In this document: positions 43,926-52,722 of the stretch, one piece after another
Layout: every line of letters starts with the position of its first letter
Position numbering within the stretch: position 1 is the stretch's first letter
Source of the DNA: Tyzzerella sp.
GTDB taxonomy: Bacteria; Bacillota; Clostridia; Lachnospirales; Lachnospiraceae
DNA length: 52,797 nt
Direction of reading: 5' to 3'
NCBI GenBank assembly: GCA_017416155.1
Contig: JAFQDE010000009.1
Location: 1 to 52,797 of the forward strand
Made by a program: the position numbers and the translations under genes
Notes under the pieces: model-generated
What the model was told of the DNA's origin: nothing
What the model saw: the letters and a program-made list of their open reading frames with translations, nothing else
The model's database searches: none

Positions 43926-44672
43926 CTATTCCAAACACATCTCCAAGATTTCCAACGATTTAAATTTCTTATCAAATTGAATACTGGTATATTGCTTCAT
44001 TACGTTCTTTAATTCTCCAAGCACCTCCTCGGAGACAGTAAATGTATATAACTTCTCAATCGTTGACGAAACAATATACTGCAACGTGTAAACGGTTGCG
44101 CTACTGACGCGAATCCCATCCGGCGCAATCCCCACGCACTCCGAACAGATGATTCCGTGATTCTTACTGCTAAACACCATCTTTCTGTCATCTACACCAC
44201 AATTGGCACAGCGAAAGACCTCCGGTGCTTCCCCGTTTACCACGAGCGACTTTAGTTCAAATATGTAGCGAACAAGCTCGCGTCCTATTTTACCGGAAGA
44301 AAGTGCCCGCATGGTCTGGTAGAGAAGCTTTAGCATTTCTCGCTCATCGTTGTATTCTTTTGTATAGTAGTCCGCAATCTCCATAAAATAGAACCCATAA
44401 TACGCACCCTCAAAATCGGTGGTAAGTTCCATAAAATAGTTGGAGATATTTGCCTGCATGACATTGTAGGACGTTCTGCCCTCATAGAGCAGGAACTCTC
44501 CAAAAGAAAAAGGATTGGTTGTGCCCATCATTGGACTGTTCTGCCTCCGCGCTCCTTTGGCAAATGCAGAGATTTTTCCTTTTTCTTTTGTCAGTATCAC
44601 AAGTCGCTTGTCATATTCACCGATAGGTGTTGCGGACAGTATCATTCCTGTCACTTTGACTCCCTGATTCAA
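43926..44672 (-). CDS. recO: DNA repair protein RecO
   Basis: A 248-residue RecO, which loads RecA with RecR in recombinational repair. The OB-fold N-terminus reads VKVTGMILSATPIGEYDKRLVILTKEKGKISAFAKGARR; the helical C-terminal part carries a four-cysteine zinc site (CANC...CSEC). The start is uncertain: TTG 44672 after GGAGAG gives the usual RecO N-terminus, while ATG 44711 after AAGGG adds 13 residues. Either start overlaps the yqzL-like gene in another frame. It follows era in the usual Firmicute order. Confidence 0.92.
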   Translation of the reverse strand: MNQGVKVTGMILSATPIGEYDKRLVILTKEKGKISAFAKGARRQNSPMMGTTNPFSFGEFLLYEGRTSYNVMQANISNYFMELTTDFEGAYYGFYFMEIADYYTKEYNDEREMLKLLYQTMRALSSGKIGRELVRYIFELKSLVVNGEAPEVFRCANCGVDDRKMVFSSKNHGIICSECVGIAPDGIRVSSATVYTLQYIVSSTIEKLYTFTVSEEVLGELKNVMKQYTSIQFDKKFKSLEILEMCLE

Positions 44673-44787
44673 CGCTACTCTCTCCCATTCTCTGCGTTTC
44701 TTGCTGCTCATGGATTCCCTTGTAATGCAAGTAATCCACGACACTTCCCGTCTTTTCAAATGTTGTCCATAAGTCTTTATCCGTCAT
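44617..44787 (-). CDS. YqzL-like small protein overlapping recO
   Basis: A 56-residue peptide, MTDKDLWTTFEKTGSVVDYL then HYKGIHEQQETQ and a polar tail. The LW-x-x-FE-x-TG-x-x-x-x-Y core matches the YqzL-like family found just before recO in Bacillus and Clostridia. GGGAGGG lies seven bases before ATG 44787. It overlaps the 5' end of recO by at least 56 bases in a different frame, which makes it easy to miss. Function unknown. Confidence 0.75.
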   Translation of the reverse strand: MTDKDLWTTFEKTGSVVDYLHYKGIHEQQETQRMGESSVESGSQSDRNDTVRNTYR

Positions 44788-44896
44788 GTGAAAGCCCTCC
44801 CTTGTATATATATTAGAGTCTCCACACGGATAAAAATCATACTGAAACTATCTGCCAGTTAAATTTCTTCTAAAACCCTTGACAGTTAAAATGCAT

Positions 44897-45793
44897 CTAG
44901 TCTTCCTTCGTATATCCGAAGTTCTTAATCAGAAAATCGCTGTCTCTCCAGTCCTTCTTCACTTTCACCCAAAGTTTCAGGTTCACCTGCATATCCAGCA
45001 TTTTCTCTATCTCATATCTTGCGGTGCTTCCGATTTTCTTCAGCATCGCACCCTGTTTTCCAATGATAATTCCCTTGTGCGAATCGCGCTCGCAGATAAT
45101 GGTCGCGTCAATATCTACAATCTTTCTGCGATATTTCATGGCATCAATTGCCACAGCGATTCCATGAGGAATCTCATCATTCAATGAGTGAAGTGCTTTC
45201 TCTCGTATGAGTTCTGCCACAATCTGTCGCTCCGGCTGATCCGTCACAGTATCTTCATCATAGAACTGTGGTCCGTAAGGCAAATATTTTAAAATCACTT
45301 TGACAAGTTCATCTGTATTGTCACCGTTTCTTGCCGATACTGGTACAATCTCTGCGAAATCATAGATTTTTCGATAAGCATCAATAAAGCCAAGAATCTC
45401 TTCCTTCTTAACCATATCTACTTTGTTGATCACAAGCACAACCGGTGTTCTCACCTTGCCAAGTTGCTCTGCGATATGCTTTTCCCCGGCTCCGATAAAT
45501 GTAGTCGGCTCCACAAGCCACAGCACCACATCCACTTCATTGAGTGTGCGCTCTGCCACATTTACCATATATTCACCAAGCTTATTTTTCGCCTTGTGAA
45601 TACCCGGTGTGTCAACAAACACAATCTGACCTTCCTCTGTTGTAAGCACGGTCTGTATACGGTTTCTCGTGGTCTGTGGTTTGTTCGATGTGATGGCAAT
45701 CTTCTGTCCAATCAGGCGATTCATCAGTGTCGATTTCCCCACATTCGGTCTTCCGATTAATGTTACAAATCCTGATTTGTAATCTGCTCTCAT
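44897..45793 (-). CDS. era: GTPase Era
   Basis: A 298-residue ribosome-assembly GTPase. The G motifs are GRPNVGKST (G1), T in KPQTTRNRI (G2), DTPGIHK (G3), NKVDMV (G4) and SAR (G5), followed by a C-terminal KH domain with the GKQGAMLKKIG loop that binds the 3' end of 16S rRNA. AAGGA precedes ATG 45793, 18 bases after the M16C protease gene. It is followed by yqzL and recO. Confidence 0.97.
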   Translation of the reverse strand: MRADYKSGFVTLIGRPNVGKSTLMNRLIGQKIAITSNKPQTTRNRIQTVLTTEEGQIVFVDTPGIHKAKNKLGEYMVNVAERTLNEVDVVLWLVEPTTFIGAGEKHIAEQLGKVRTPVVLVINKVDMVKKEEILGFIDAYRKIYDFAEIVPVSARNGDNTDELVKVILKYLPYGPQFYDEDTVTDQPERQIVAELIREKALHSLNDEIPHGIAVAIDAMKYRRKIVDIDATIICERDSHKGIIIGKQGAMLKKIGSTARYEIEKMLDMQVNLKLWVKVKKDWRDSDFLIKNFGYTKED

Positions 45794-45811
45794 ACTATCC
45801 TTTGTACCTTT

Positions 45812-48736
45812 CTAGAATATACTTCTTACTTCTTTGAACAAATCTTTCTGTTCCTCTATCTTGTCTTCACTTCCGATAACGCAAAATAGATTTGCATCCA
45901 ACACTGCTTTCACAGTATCTGCAAGTGCACGGATATCCTGTTCTGATGCATCGAGTATCTGATTGCGCTCCTCCCGAATCATATCCGGAGAAATCTTACA
46001 CATATACAGATTCATCGAACGGTCACCCTTCATGGCCGGTGTCATCGGGCGGTCAAGGTTACTCATCGTTCCAATGATATATTTCGTCATGTCGCGGTCA
46101 CTGACTGCAAAGTTCTTGATATAGGAAACAACACCTTCATATATCTCATTGGTTTTCTCGAGGTTCGGATCACGGTAAGAAACAAAATATCCTTCTCCAA
46201 GTCTGGAAAACTGACTCATACAACCGTAAGCTCCGCCTTTGACACGGACATTTTGCCAGAGATACTCATATCCCATAATCACTCTCAGAATCTGGAATGC
46301 TCCGTGATATTCACACCCTGCATCCAAGAAGTTGCCGGCGCGTGCAACATACTGAACCTTCGAGGATGTCTTGAATCCTTCATTTCGCTTCTCACAGTGA
46401 ATGATACAGTTTGTCTCTTCAACTGGTGCAACAAACAGGCTCTGTCGCAGTTCTGATATCTGCTCTTCAAGGTCTGCAAGTCCGTCTCTTGATGCAGTGT
46501 AACTCAGCATCATATTGTCTGCACGGAACAATTTCTTCACCAATTGCTTTAATTCTACAATCAGATTATCTTTCTCTTCTTCAAAATGTTCCTCGATATA
46601 TTTCACCACTTCAAAGTATCCGATACCACTTGTCATATCCTTGAACTTTGATAGCGGTGACGTATAGGATAATGCTCGAAGCGCTGCCGTTGTATGTCCC
46701 GCTGTGAGGAAACGCATCTGCAACCTCGACTTTGTCATCGAAAGAATCTCTCTCAAACGTTTCTCATCTTCCAATTTAGATTTTGTCAAAATCTCCTGCA
46801 TCATAGCAAATGCCACATGCAGTTTCGGATAAAGGGCTTTTGCCTTAAGTTCAAAGGTTGCCTTAAATGCCTTTTCCTTCGCATTTACAACATCCGGATA
46901 CAGTTCTAAGGATGAACTGATTCCACCGGTATACATGTTAATCTCATTAAAGAGCTCTCCGTACTCATAATTTTCTGTATCGATGATGCCTAGAACTGCC
47001 TGCAGAATTCCGACATACGGCAGTTTCTCTTCCGGCACACCTGACAAATCAAACAATAGGTCCACATAGCCGATACCATTTGTATCTATCTCGTGGAAAA
47101 TGACTGGAGTATCTGCAAGTTTCAGTTCTTCATTATATATCGGTGCAATCTCACGGCTAATATCACTGCGTTCTAAAACAGGAATCTTTTCCAAATCCTC
47201 CAGCTTTTCTTCTGATTCTTGATAATCCAAAAGTTCATTCGTTGCAGCAACAAGCACTGATACCTCTTCGCTACTAAGGCTTGCCTTATATGCTGCCAAT
47301 TTTTCTTCTAATTCCTTATCCATTCTTGCGGTTCTGCCTCGCTCCGGCTTCACCACAACAATGGCACCATGCGTATTGTCTAAGATATACTTTTGAATCA
47401 GTTCTTCAAAATATCTGGTTCCTACCTGTTTTTTGAGGAACTCATAAGTCTCAATGGCATCTAAATGGATGAATGGTTTCTCATCATCATAGAGCCAACT
47501 ATCAAAGCTCTGAAGACCGTACTCAAGTCCTGTTGGAATATTTCCAAAATCAGCCTCGCGGTAGCGGAACTCGTGGTAGTGAATTCCTGCCTCCAACGCC
47601 TTCTCGTCAATCCCTTTTGCAACAAGGTCTTTTAACGTATCCTCAATCACGTTTACAAACGCATTCTTTTGTTCTACATTTGCATTCTTCGCCACAATCG
47701 AGAAAATCGGCTGGTAGATTCCGTTATCATAAGACCCCAAAATATCCTTTCCGATTCCGGCATCTGTAAGCGCTGTCTTAAGTGGCGCTCCCGGTGCAGA
47801 TAAAAGTGCATAATCAAGCACCTCAAATGCCAAATACAATTCTTTGTCAAGGCTGCTTCCGATAACCTTATTGTATGCAAGATAGGTATTGTCCTCCTCC
47901 GGCTCACTGCTTGTAATCGAATAGGTTTCCTCCACATGCTTCATTTCTGTAAATGGTGTCTGGAGTCCAATTGCAGAATCTATTTCAAGTGCATCAAAGT
48001 GCGACAAATACTCTTTGTCAAGCCACTCTAGTTTTTCTTCAAAATCCATATTTCCATACAGATAGATATAACTGTTGGATGGATGGTAATATTTTGAATG
48101 AAAATCCAAGAACTGCTCATAGGTCAAATCCGGTATATACTCCGGGTCTCCGCCGGACTCATTTGCATAACAAGTGTCTGGGAAGAGTTCATTTAGAATC
48201 ACTCGGTCAAGCACACCCTCCGGAGAAGAAAATGCACCCTTCATCTCGTTGTAAACGACACCATTATAGGTGAGAGCATCGTCCTCAGACTCTAAGTTAT
48301 AACTCCAGCCCTCCTGACGGAAAATCTCATCATGCTTATAGATATTCGGATAGAACACCGCATCCATGTACACATGCATCAGATTTTGGAAGTCCTTATC
48401 ATTGCAGCTCGCTACCGGATACACAGTTTTATCCGGATATGTCATTGCATTTAAAAATGTATTGAGTGATCCCTTCACCAATTCTACAAACGGGTCCTTC
48501 AACGGGAAATTCTTCGAACCGCAGAGCACGGAATGCTCCAAAATGTGCGGAAGGCCTGTGCTATCCTCCGGCGGTGTACGAAAGCCGATGTAGAACACTT
48601 TATTCTCATCATCGTTATCCATCAAAAGTACTCGTGCACCAGTCTTCTTGTGGCGCAGGAGATACCCTTCTGATTTCAAATCCTTCAGATTTTTCTCTTG
48701 TATTAATTCATAAGTTGTCAATCTGTCTAAATTCAT
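45812..48736 (-). CDS. M16C family metalloprotease (presequence-protease type)
   Basis: A 974-residue insulinase-family peptidase. The zinc motif is inverted H-x-x-E-H (H64-I-L-E67-H68 in LPHILEHSVLCGS), with the third ligand expected in YNEMKGAFSSPE. The protein has the four-domain clamshell length of M16C enzymes such as PreP, which degrade short unfolded peptides. No signal peptide is seen, so it is cytoplasmic. AGGAG eight bases before ATG 48736 sets the start. It heads the era-yqzL-recO operon. Confidence 0.93.
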   Translation of the reverse strand: MNLDRLTTYELIQEKNLKDLKSEGYLLRHKKTGARVLLMDNDDENKVFYIGFRTPPEDSTGLPHILEHSVLCGSKNFPLKDPFVELVKGSLNTFLNAMTYPDKTVYPVASCNDKDFQNLMHVYMDAVFYPNIYKHDEIFRQEGWSYNLESEDDALTYNGVVYNEMKGAFSSPEGVLDRVILNELFPDTCYANESGGDPEYIPDLTYEQFLDFHSKYYHPSNSYIYLYGNMDFEEKLEWLDKEYLSHFDALEIDSAIGLQTPFTEMKHVEETYSITSSEPEEDNTYLAYNKVIGSSLDKELYLAFEVLDYALLSAPGAPLKTALTDAGIGKDILGSYDNGIYQPIFSIVAKNANVEQKNAFVNVIEDTLKDLVAKGIDEKALEAGIHYHEFRYREADFGNIPTGLEYGLQSFDSWLYDDEKPFIHLDAIETYEFLKKQVGTRYFEELIQKYILDNTHGAIVVVKPERGRTARMDKELEEKLAAYKASLSSEEVSVLVAATNELLDYQESEEKLEDLEKIPVLERSDISREIAPIYNEELKLADTPVIFHEIDTNGIGYVDLLFDLSGVPEEKLPYVGILQAVLGIIDTENYEYGELFNEINMYTGGISSSLELYPDVVNAKEKAFKATFELKAKALYPKLHVAFAMMQEILTKSKLEDEKRLREILSMTKSRLQMRFLTAGHTTAALRALSYTSPLSKFKDMTSGIGYFEVVKYIEEHFEEEKDNLIVELKQLVKKLFRADNMMLSYTASRDGLADLEEQISELRQSLFVAPVEETNCIIHCEKRNEGFKTSSKVQYVARAGNFLDAGCEYHGAFQILRVIMGYEYLWQNVRVKGGAYGCMSQFSRLGEGYFVSYRDPNLEKTNEIYEGVVSYIKNFAVSDRDMTKYIIGTMSNLDRPMTPAMKGDRSMNLYMCKISPDMIREERNQILDASEQDIRALADTVKAVLDANLFCVIGSEDKIEEQKDLFKEVRSIF

Positions 48737-48800
48737 ATTATACACTCCTAATTTTATTTAAGAAGCGGGCAGCACCTCGAAAATCCACTGCCCTTTTCGC

Positions 48801-48806
48801 ATTATA
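48801..48806 (-). promoter_or_regulatory. extended -10 promoter for the M16C gene
   Basis: TGGTATAAT on the minus strand is an extended -10; the -35 is weak. A GGGCAG/CTGCCC hairpin lies at the start of the leader. Confidence 0.55.
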
Positions 48807-48847
48807 CCATTATTTTCCCCAAGAATAAAGAAAAATAGTCAGTAAAA

Positions 48848-48874
48848 ATGGACTGCGCGTCTTGCACAGTCCAT
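48848..48874 (-). terminator. terminator of the NhaC-family gene
   Basis: ATGGACTG (48848-48855) pairs with CAGTCCAT (48867-48874); TTTTTACTG follows on the minus strand. Confidence 0.85.
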
Positions 48875-48892
48875 AGAATTCAAAATATGAAA

Positions 48893-50500
48893 TTATTCAT
48901 TACTCTTTCTAGTCAATACAAACAATGTTGCAATCAAGAGCACCGCACCAACCGGAAGCGAAATCCAAGCACTCTTTGTAAATCCTGCTACAATATATGT
49001 AACAAATGATACAACCGCTACTGTAATTGCGTATGGCAATTGTGTAGATACGTGATTTACGTGATTACACTGTCCACCTGCAGATGCCATAATAGTTGTA
49101 TCAGAAATCGGTGAGCAATGGTCTCCACAGACTGCACCTGCCATACAAGCTGAGATACCAATGATTGTAAGCTCCGGACTTGTCTCGCCAAACACTGCGA
49201 TTACAATCGGAATCAAGATACCGAATGTTCCCCAGGATGTTCCTGTTGCAAATGCAATCACGCAACCGATCACAAAGATGATTGCCGGCAAGAATCCCAT
49301 AAGTCCGCCCGCAAAGCTCTCTACAGATGCCTCTACAAATGCTTTTGCTCCAAGACTGTCTGTCATTGCTTTGAGTGACCATGCAAATGTCAGAATCAAA
49401 ATAGCTGGAACCATTGCCTTGAATCCGTCCGGAATACATCCCATACAATCAGAGAATGTCATTACCTTACGTACCAAGTATAAAATGATTGTGATAATCA
49501 GTCCGAAGAAACTTCCAAGTGCAAGACCTACAGATGCGTCACAATTCGAAAATGCTGTCACGAAGTCCTCTCCACTGAAGAAACCGCCTGTGTAAAGCAT
49601 GCCGATTACACAGCATACAATGAGTGAAACAATCGGAATCACAAGGTCCATTACTTTCCCCTTTGGATTAATTTGTTCTGAGTTTGCATTTTCATAAGGA
49701 CGGTCTTCTGTTGTGTAAATATCGCCTGCAAGTGCATTTAACTCATGCTTCTTCATTGGGCCGTAATCTTTTTTCATCACGACTAATACTATCATCATCA
49801 CAATAGTAAGGATTGCATAGAAGTTATATGGAATTGCTTTGATAAATACTTCAAGTCCCTTTCCATCTTCCACATAACTGCTCACTGCTGCCGCCCACGA
49901 TGAGATTGGTGCAATGATACAGATTGGTGCTGCTGTCGCATCAATTAGGTAAGATAATTTTGCACGTGATACATTGTGCTTATCTGTTACAGGTCGCATA
50001 ACACTACCGACTGTCAAACAGTTAAAATAATCATCAATAAAAATCAGTACGCCGAGAGCAATTGTAGCCAGCTGTGCTCCCACTCTCGTTTTGATATGCT
50101 TGCTTGCCCATGCACCGAATGCTGCCGAACCACCTGCACGGTTCATGAGACAAACCATTGCGCCAAGGATAACTAAGAATATCAGAATTCCCATGTTATA
50201 GTTGTCAGTAAGTACGGCGATAAATCCTCCGTTGAAGATGTGCATTACCGTTCCCTCAAATGAAAAGCCTGAATAGAACAGTGCTCCTACAAGAATACCT
50301 ACAAACAGTGAACTGTACACTTCTTTTGTAATCAGTGCCAATGCAATCGCCACAAGTGGTGGCACAAGTGACCAGAAGGTCGCATACATCGATGGCACAT
50401 ATTCTGCTTCTTCAGCCGCAAAAGCTGTCATCGACATCATCATCACCAATACCAGAATCATCGGTATGGCTTTCCATACGTGTTTTTTGAAATTACGCAT
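48893..50500 (-). CDS. NhaC-family transporter, probable lysine transporter
   Basis: A 535-residue membrane protein of the NhaC/ion transporter superfamily with about twelve helices. Conserved helix-loop segments include FIDDYFNCLTVGSVMRP and GAVCGDHCSPISDTTIM. An N-terminal stretch of about 30 residues (MRNFKKHVWK, hydrophobic core, AFA-AE) looks like a cleavable signal peptide ahead of the first transport helix. AGAGG eight bases before ATG 50500 is preferred over much longer frames that run into the riboswitch. The lysine riboswitch leader implies lysine uptake, as known for L-box-linked NhaC proteins (LysW). Confidence 0.88.
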   Translation of the reverse strand: MRNFKKHVWKAIPMILVLVMMMSMTAFAAEEAEYVPSMYATFWSLVPPLVAIALALITKEVYSSLFVGILVGALFYSGFSFEGTVMHIFNGGFIAVLTDNYNMGILIFLVILGAMVCLMNRAGGSAAFGAWASKHIKTRVGAQLATIALGVLIFIDDYFNCLTVGSVMRPVTDKHNVSRAKLSYLIDATAAPICIIAPISSWAAAVSSYVEDGKGLEVFIKAIPYNFYAILTIVMMIVLVVMKKDYGPMKKHELNALAGDIYTTEDRPYENANSEQINPKGKVMDLVIPIVSLIVCCVIGMLYTGGFFSGEDFVTAFSNCDASVGLALGSFFGLIITIILYLVRKVMTFSDCMGCIPDGFKAMVPAILILTFAWSLKAMTDSLGAKAFVEASVESFAGGLMGFLPAIIFVIGCVIAFATGTSWGTFGILIPIVIAVFGETSPELTIIGISACMAGAVCGDHCSPISDTTIMASAGGQCNHVNHVSTQLPYAITVAVVSFVTYIVAGFTKSAWISLPVGAVLLIATLFVLTRKSNE

Positions 50501-50553
50501 TTTCATTTCCTCTCTTTCGTTCTGTGATAGGATTTTCCTATCACATAAAAATA

Positions 50554-50586
50554 CCATGAACGACTTCGTGAAAAGCTCGTTCATGG
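50554..50586 (-). terminator. riboswitch expression-platform terminator
   Basis: CCATGAACGA (50554-50563) pairs with TCGTTCATGG (50577-50586); TATTTTTATG follows on the minus strand. It lies between the lysine aptamer and the start codon. A further hairpin GTGATAGGA/TCCTATCAC (50524-50544) lies just before the ribosome-binding site. Confidence 0.85.
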
Positions 50587-50608
50587 TGACATAATCATTC
50601 CATAACAA

Positions 50609-50770
50609 CGATAGCACTCCACAAAAATGTGACAGTCCGCTACATATTCTATAGCGTCCCAGAAACAATTCCTTGGACAAGAAATTGAATCTTCGGCAAA
50701 TGTTCCTTTCTCACCAAGCGGCTGTCCAACCTTGCTAAGTGATACTCATAATATTCGCACCTCTATCAGT
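50609..50770 (-). promoter_or_regulatory. lysine riboswitch (L-box) aptamer
   Basis: Read on the minus strand, the leader contains the L-box blocks in order: GATAGAGGTGCGA, ATGAGTAT, GAAAGGAACATTTGCCGAAG, CTTGTCC...GGAATTGTTTCTGGGA, GGACTGTCAC and GGAGTGCTATCG. The 5' and 3' blocks close P1 (TGATAG/CTATCG). Lysine binding should favour the downstream terminator and switch off the transporter gene. Confidence 0.93.
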
Positions 50771-50789
50771 CCGTCATTCAATTGTTGTC

Positions 50790-50818
50790 AGTATAGCATC
50801 TGACATTCCGTTTGTAAA
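50790..50818 (-). promoter_or_regulatory. promoter for the lysine riboswitch transcript
   Basis: Minus-strand TTTACA (50813-50818) and TATACT (50790-50795), 17-base spacer, about 20 bases before the aptamer. Confidence 0.7.
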
Positions 50819-50851
50819 CCCTAATTTTCTATAAAATCCAATACAGAATAA

Positions 50852-50879
50852 GGCGCCTCCGCAAATTTGCAGAAGCGCC
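50852..50879. terminator. terminator of the NSS transporter gene
   Basis: GGCGC (50852-50856) pairs with GCGCC (50875-50879); the inner GCAAATTTGC is itself palindromic. TTATTCTG on the minus side is a modest U-tract. Confidence 0.6.
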
Positions 50880-50893
50880 ATAATAATCCATCA

Positions 50894-52267
50894 TTATTTA
50901 ATAAATCCGAAACAATTGAGGAGAACAATAATTGTCAGAGCCGGCACAACTACTGTCATAACAATGCGGTTATACAGACTCAATTTGCCATATTTTCCAT
51001 CATTTGTAAGTTCTTTTTCATACCCCTTGAAGCCCCAAACCTTCCAACAGTAGAACGTAGTCAAGAGACATCCGAGTGGAAGAAGTATGTAGCCCGACAA
51101 GCAATCTGCCCAGTCGTAGATGTTGTAATACACAAGACCGCTTCCATAAGACCACCAAGGCATCTTTACGCCACTTAAAATACCGCTACCTTGGCTAAGT
51201 GAGCAGAGTGCGCCACCAACCATAATAACCAATGCCGTCAAAACTGTTGCCTTCTTATGTGACATCTTGAGTTTCTCTTCCACGCATTTTACCGGAATTT
51301 CTAAGATTGTAAAGTATGTAGACATAACGGCAAAAATAAGTGCTGTAAAGAAGAAGAAACCAATGAATCTTCCTCCAGGGAATTTTGCAAATATATCAGT
51401 CATTGCAAGGAATATCAGAGAAGGACCTGCTGTCATCTCTTTTCCGGAGCCTACAACTGAAGGAATAATAACAAATCCTGCGGTAAGTGCTACGCATGTG
51501 TCACAAATTGTAACCCACATCGAATCCTTACGGATGTTATTGCTATCAGAAACGCTTGCACCAAGTGTTGTGAAGATTGCCCATCCGATACCTACGGAGA
51601 ACATAACCTGCACACAGGCATCTGCAAAAGCCTTCCAAGTGAATTTGCTAAAATCAGGAATCAAGTAGAACTTCAATCCGTCAATCGCACCTTCTGAGAT
51701 AAAGAGTGCCCAGATACCACATGTGATTAACAACACAAAAAGTAATGGCATGATAACTTTGGTAACCTTTTCTACAATCTCTGTAATACCAAACGACAAT
51801 AGGATTACCGTGATTGCCATAAGTATACCTGACCAAATCAATGGCTCAACTGGTTTTGAAATAAAGTTGTTATAAAAAGCAGCTTTGTCAGAACCAAAGT
51901 CCGTACCGATCAGAAAATCAACTGCATACTTTAATACATAACCGCTTACAATAATATAGTACATGTCAATCAGCACCGTACAGATTACATTGACAACACC
52001 GACGAACTTCCACTTTTTATTTACTGCACCATAAGCATCGATACAATTCGTTTTGGCGTAACGACCGACTGCTGTCTCCATCTCAACTACCGGATGACCA
52101 AGAACAATACATAAGATGATATAAACAGCAACGAAAGCTCCACCGCCACCGCCGTATGCGAGATACGGGAATTTCCAAATGTTACCCAATCCGATAGCAG
52201 CACCTGCCGCGACCATTATGTACCCAAAGCGGGAACCAAAGCTTGATTTTTTAGCACTATTACTCAT
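50894..52267 (-). CDS. sodium-dependent transporter, NSS/SNF family
   Basis: A 457-residue symporter with about eleven to twelve helices. The first helix carries the family signature (FGYIMVAAGAAIGLGNIWKF) with the unwound GLGN substrate site, followed by GGGGAFVAVYIILC. Members couple Na+ entry to uptake of amino acids such as tryptophan, leucine or tyrosine; specificity is not predictable. AGGAGG precedes ATG 52267. The 224-base gap to the tRNA is very AT-rich and holds no other gene. Confidence 0.93.
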   Translation of the reverse strand: MSNSAKKSSFGSRFGYIMVAAGAAIGLGNIWKFPYLAYGGGGGAFVAVYIILCIVLGHPVVEMETAVGRYAKTNCIDAYGAVNKKWKFVGVVNVICTVLIDMYYIIVSGYVLKYAVDFLIGTDFGSDKAAFYNNFISKPVEPLIWSGILMAITVILLSFGITEIVEKVTKVIMPLLFVLLITCGIWALFISEGAIDGLKFYLIPDFSKFTWKAFADACVQVMFSVGIGWAIFTTLGASVSDSNNIRKDSMWVTICDTCVALTAGFVIIPSVVGSGKEMTAGPSLIFLAMTDIFAKFPGGRFIGFFFFTALIFAVMSTYFTILEIPVKCVEEKLKMSHKKATVLTALVIMVGGALCSLSQGSGILSGVKMPWWSYGSGLVYYNIYDWADCLSGYILLPLGCLLTTFYCWKVWGFKGYEKELTNDGKYGKLSLYNRIVMTVVVPALTIIVLLNCFGFIK

Positions 52268-52430
52268 AAAATTTCCTCCTATCCTTATCCCGCTCCACCT
52301 TAAATTATTAGAAAGACGAACCGAAATCTAATTGCTAAAAAAATAACATATACATATTATATAATAAATTTCAATAAAAATCACCTATTATCTGAAAAAT
52401 TTATAAATAAAATTTTCTTTCAAAAAGTTG

Positions 52431-52459
52431 TTGACAAATACATTCTACATGAGTATAAT
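52431..52459 (+). promoter_or_regulatory. consensus promoter for tRNA-Gly
   Basis: Perfect TTGACA (52431-52436) and TATAAT (52454-52459) with a 17-base spacer, 32 bases before the tRNA. Confidence 0.9.
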
Positions 52460-52491
52460 ATGTATTGTTCGGTTGAAACAGACATGAACAT

Positions 52492-52563
52492 GCACGAGTG
52501 GCTCAGTGGTGGAGTATCGCCTTGCCAAGGCGAGGGTCGCGGGTTCGAATCCCGTCTCGTGCT
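52492..52563 (+). tRNA. tRNA-Gly, anticodon GCC
   Basis: A 72-base cloverleaf: acceptor stem GCACGAG/CTCGTGC, D arm GGCTCAGTGGTGGAG, anticodon stem-loop CGCCTTGCCAAGGCG with anticodon GCC, T arm CGCGGGTTCGAATCCCG, discriminator U. CCA is not encoded. A T-run follows at once (52563-52569). Confidence 0.97.
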
Positions 52564-52624
52564 TTTTTTGTTGCCTAAATTTAAAACTTGCCACTTGTCA
52601 ATGGGAATAGTTAATATACCTCAA

Positions 52625-52658
52625 AAATACCCACGTTTTTGTAAAACCGTGGGTATTT
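52625..52658 (+). terminator. terminator downstream of tRNA-Gly
   Basis: AAATACCCACG (52625-52635) pairs perfectly with CGTGGGTATTT (52648-52658). Only TTTCAG follows, so termination may be partial. Confidence 0.6.
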
Positions 52659-52676
52659 CAGAATGAAGACAAAGTA

Positions 52677-52692
52677 CCGGACTCGCGTCCGG
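52677..52692 (+). terminator. second downstream hairpin
   Basis: CCGGAC (52677-52682) pairs with GTCCGG (52687-52692), loop TCGC, followed by TCTTTTCT. Confidence 0.7.
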
Positions 52693-52704
52693 TCTTTTCT
52701 ATTT

Positions 52705-52722
52705 ATCCACATTTCTGTGGAT
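52705..52722 (+). terminator. third downstream hairpin with strong U-tract
   Basis: ATCCAC (52705-52710) pairs with GTGGAT (52717-52722) and is followed by TTTTTTCTTTTT. The last 75 bases of the window hold no gene that can be read. Confidence 0.7.

Noticed and set aside
43775-43975. Minus-strand frame of 66 codons between recO and glyS
   Set aside because: It begins inside recO, has no ribosome-binding site, and overlaps the glyS promoter surroundings; a gene remnant cannot be excluded.
52703-52711. Perfect DnaA box TTATCCACA
   Set aside because: A single box that forms part of a terminator stem; no dnaA, dnaN or clustered boxes, so no origin.
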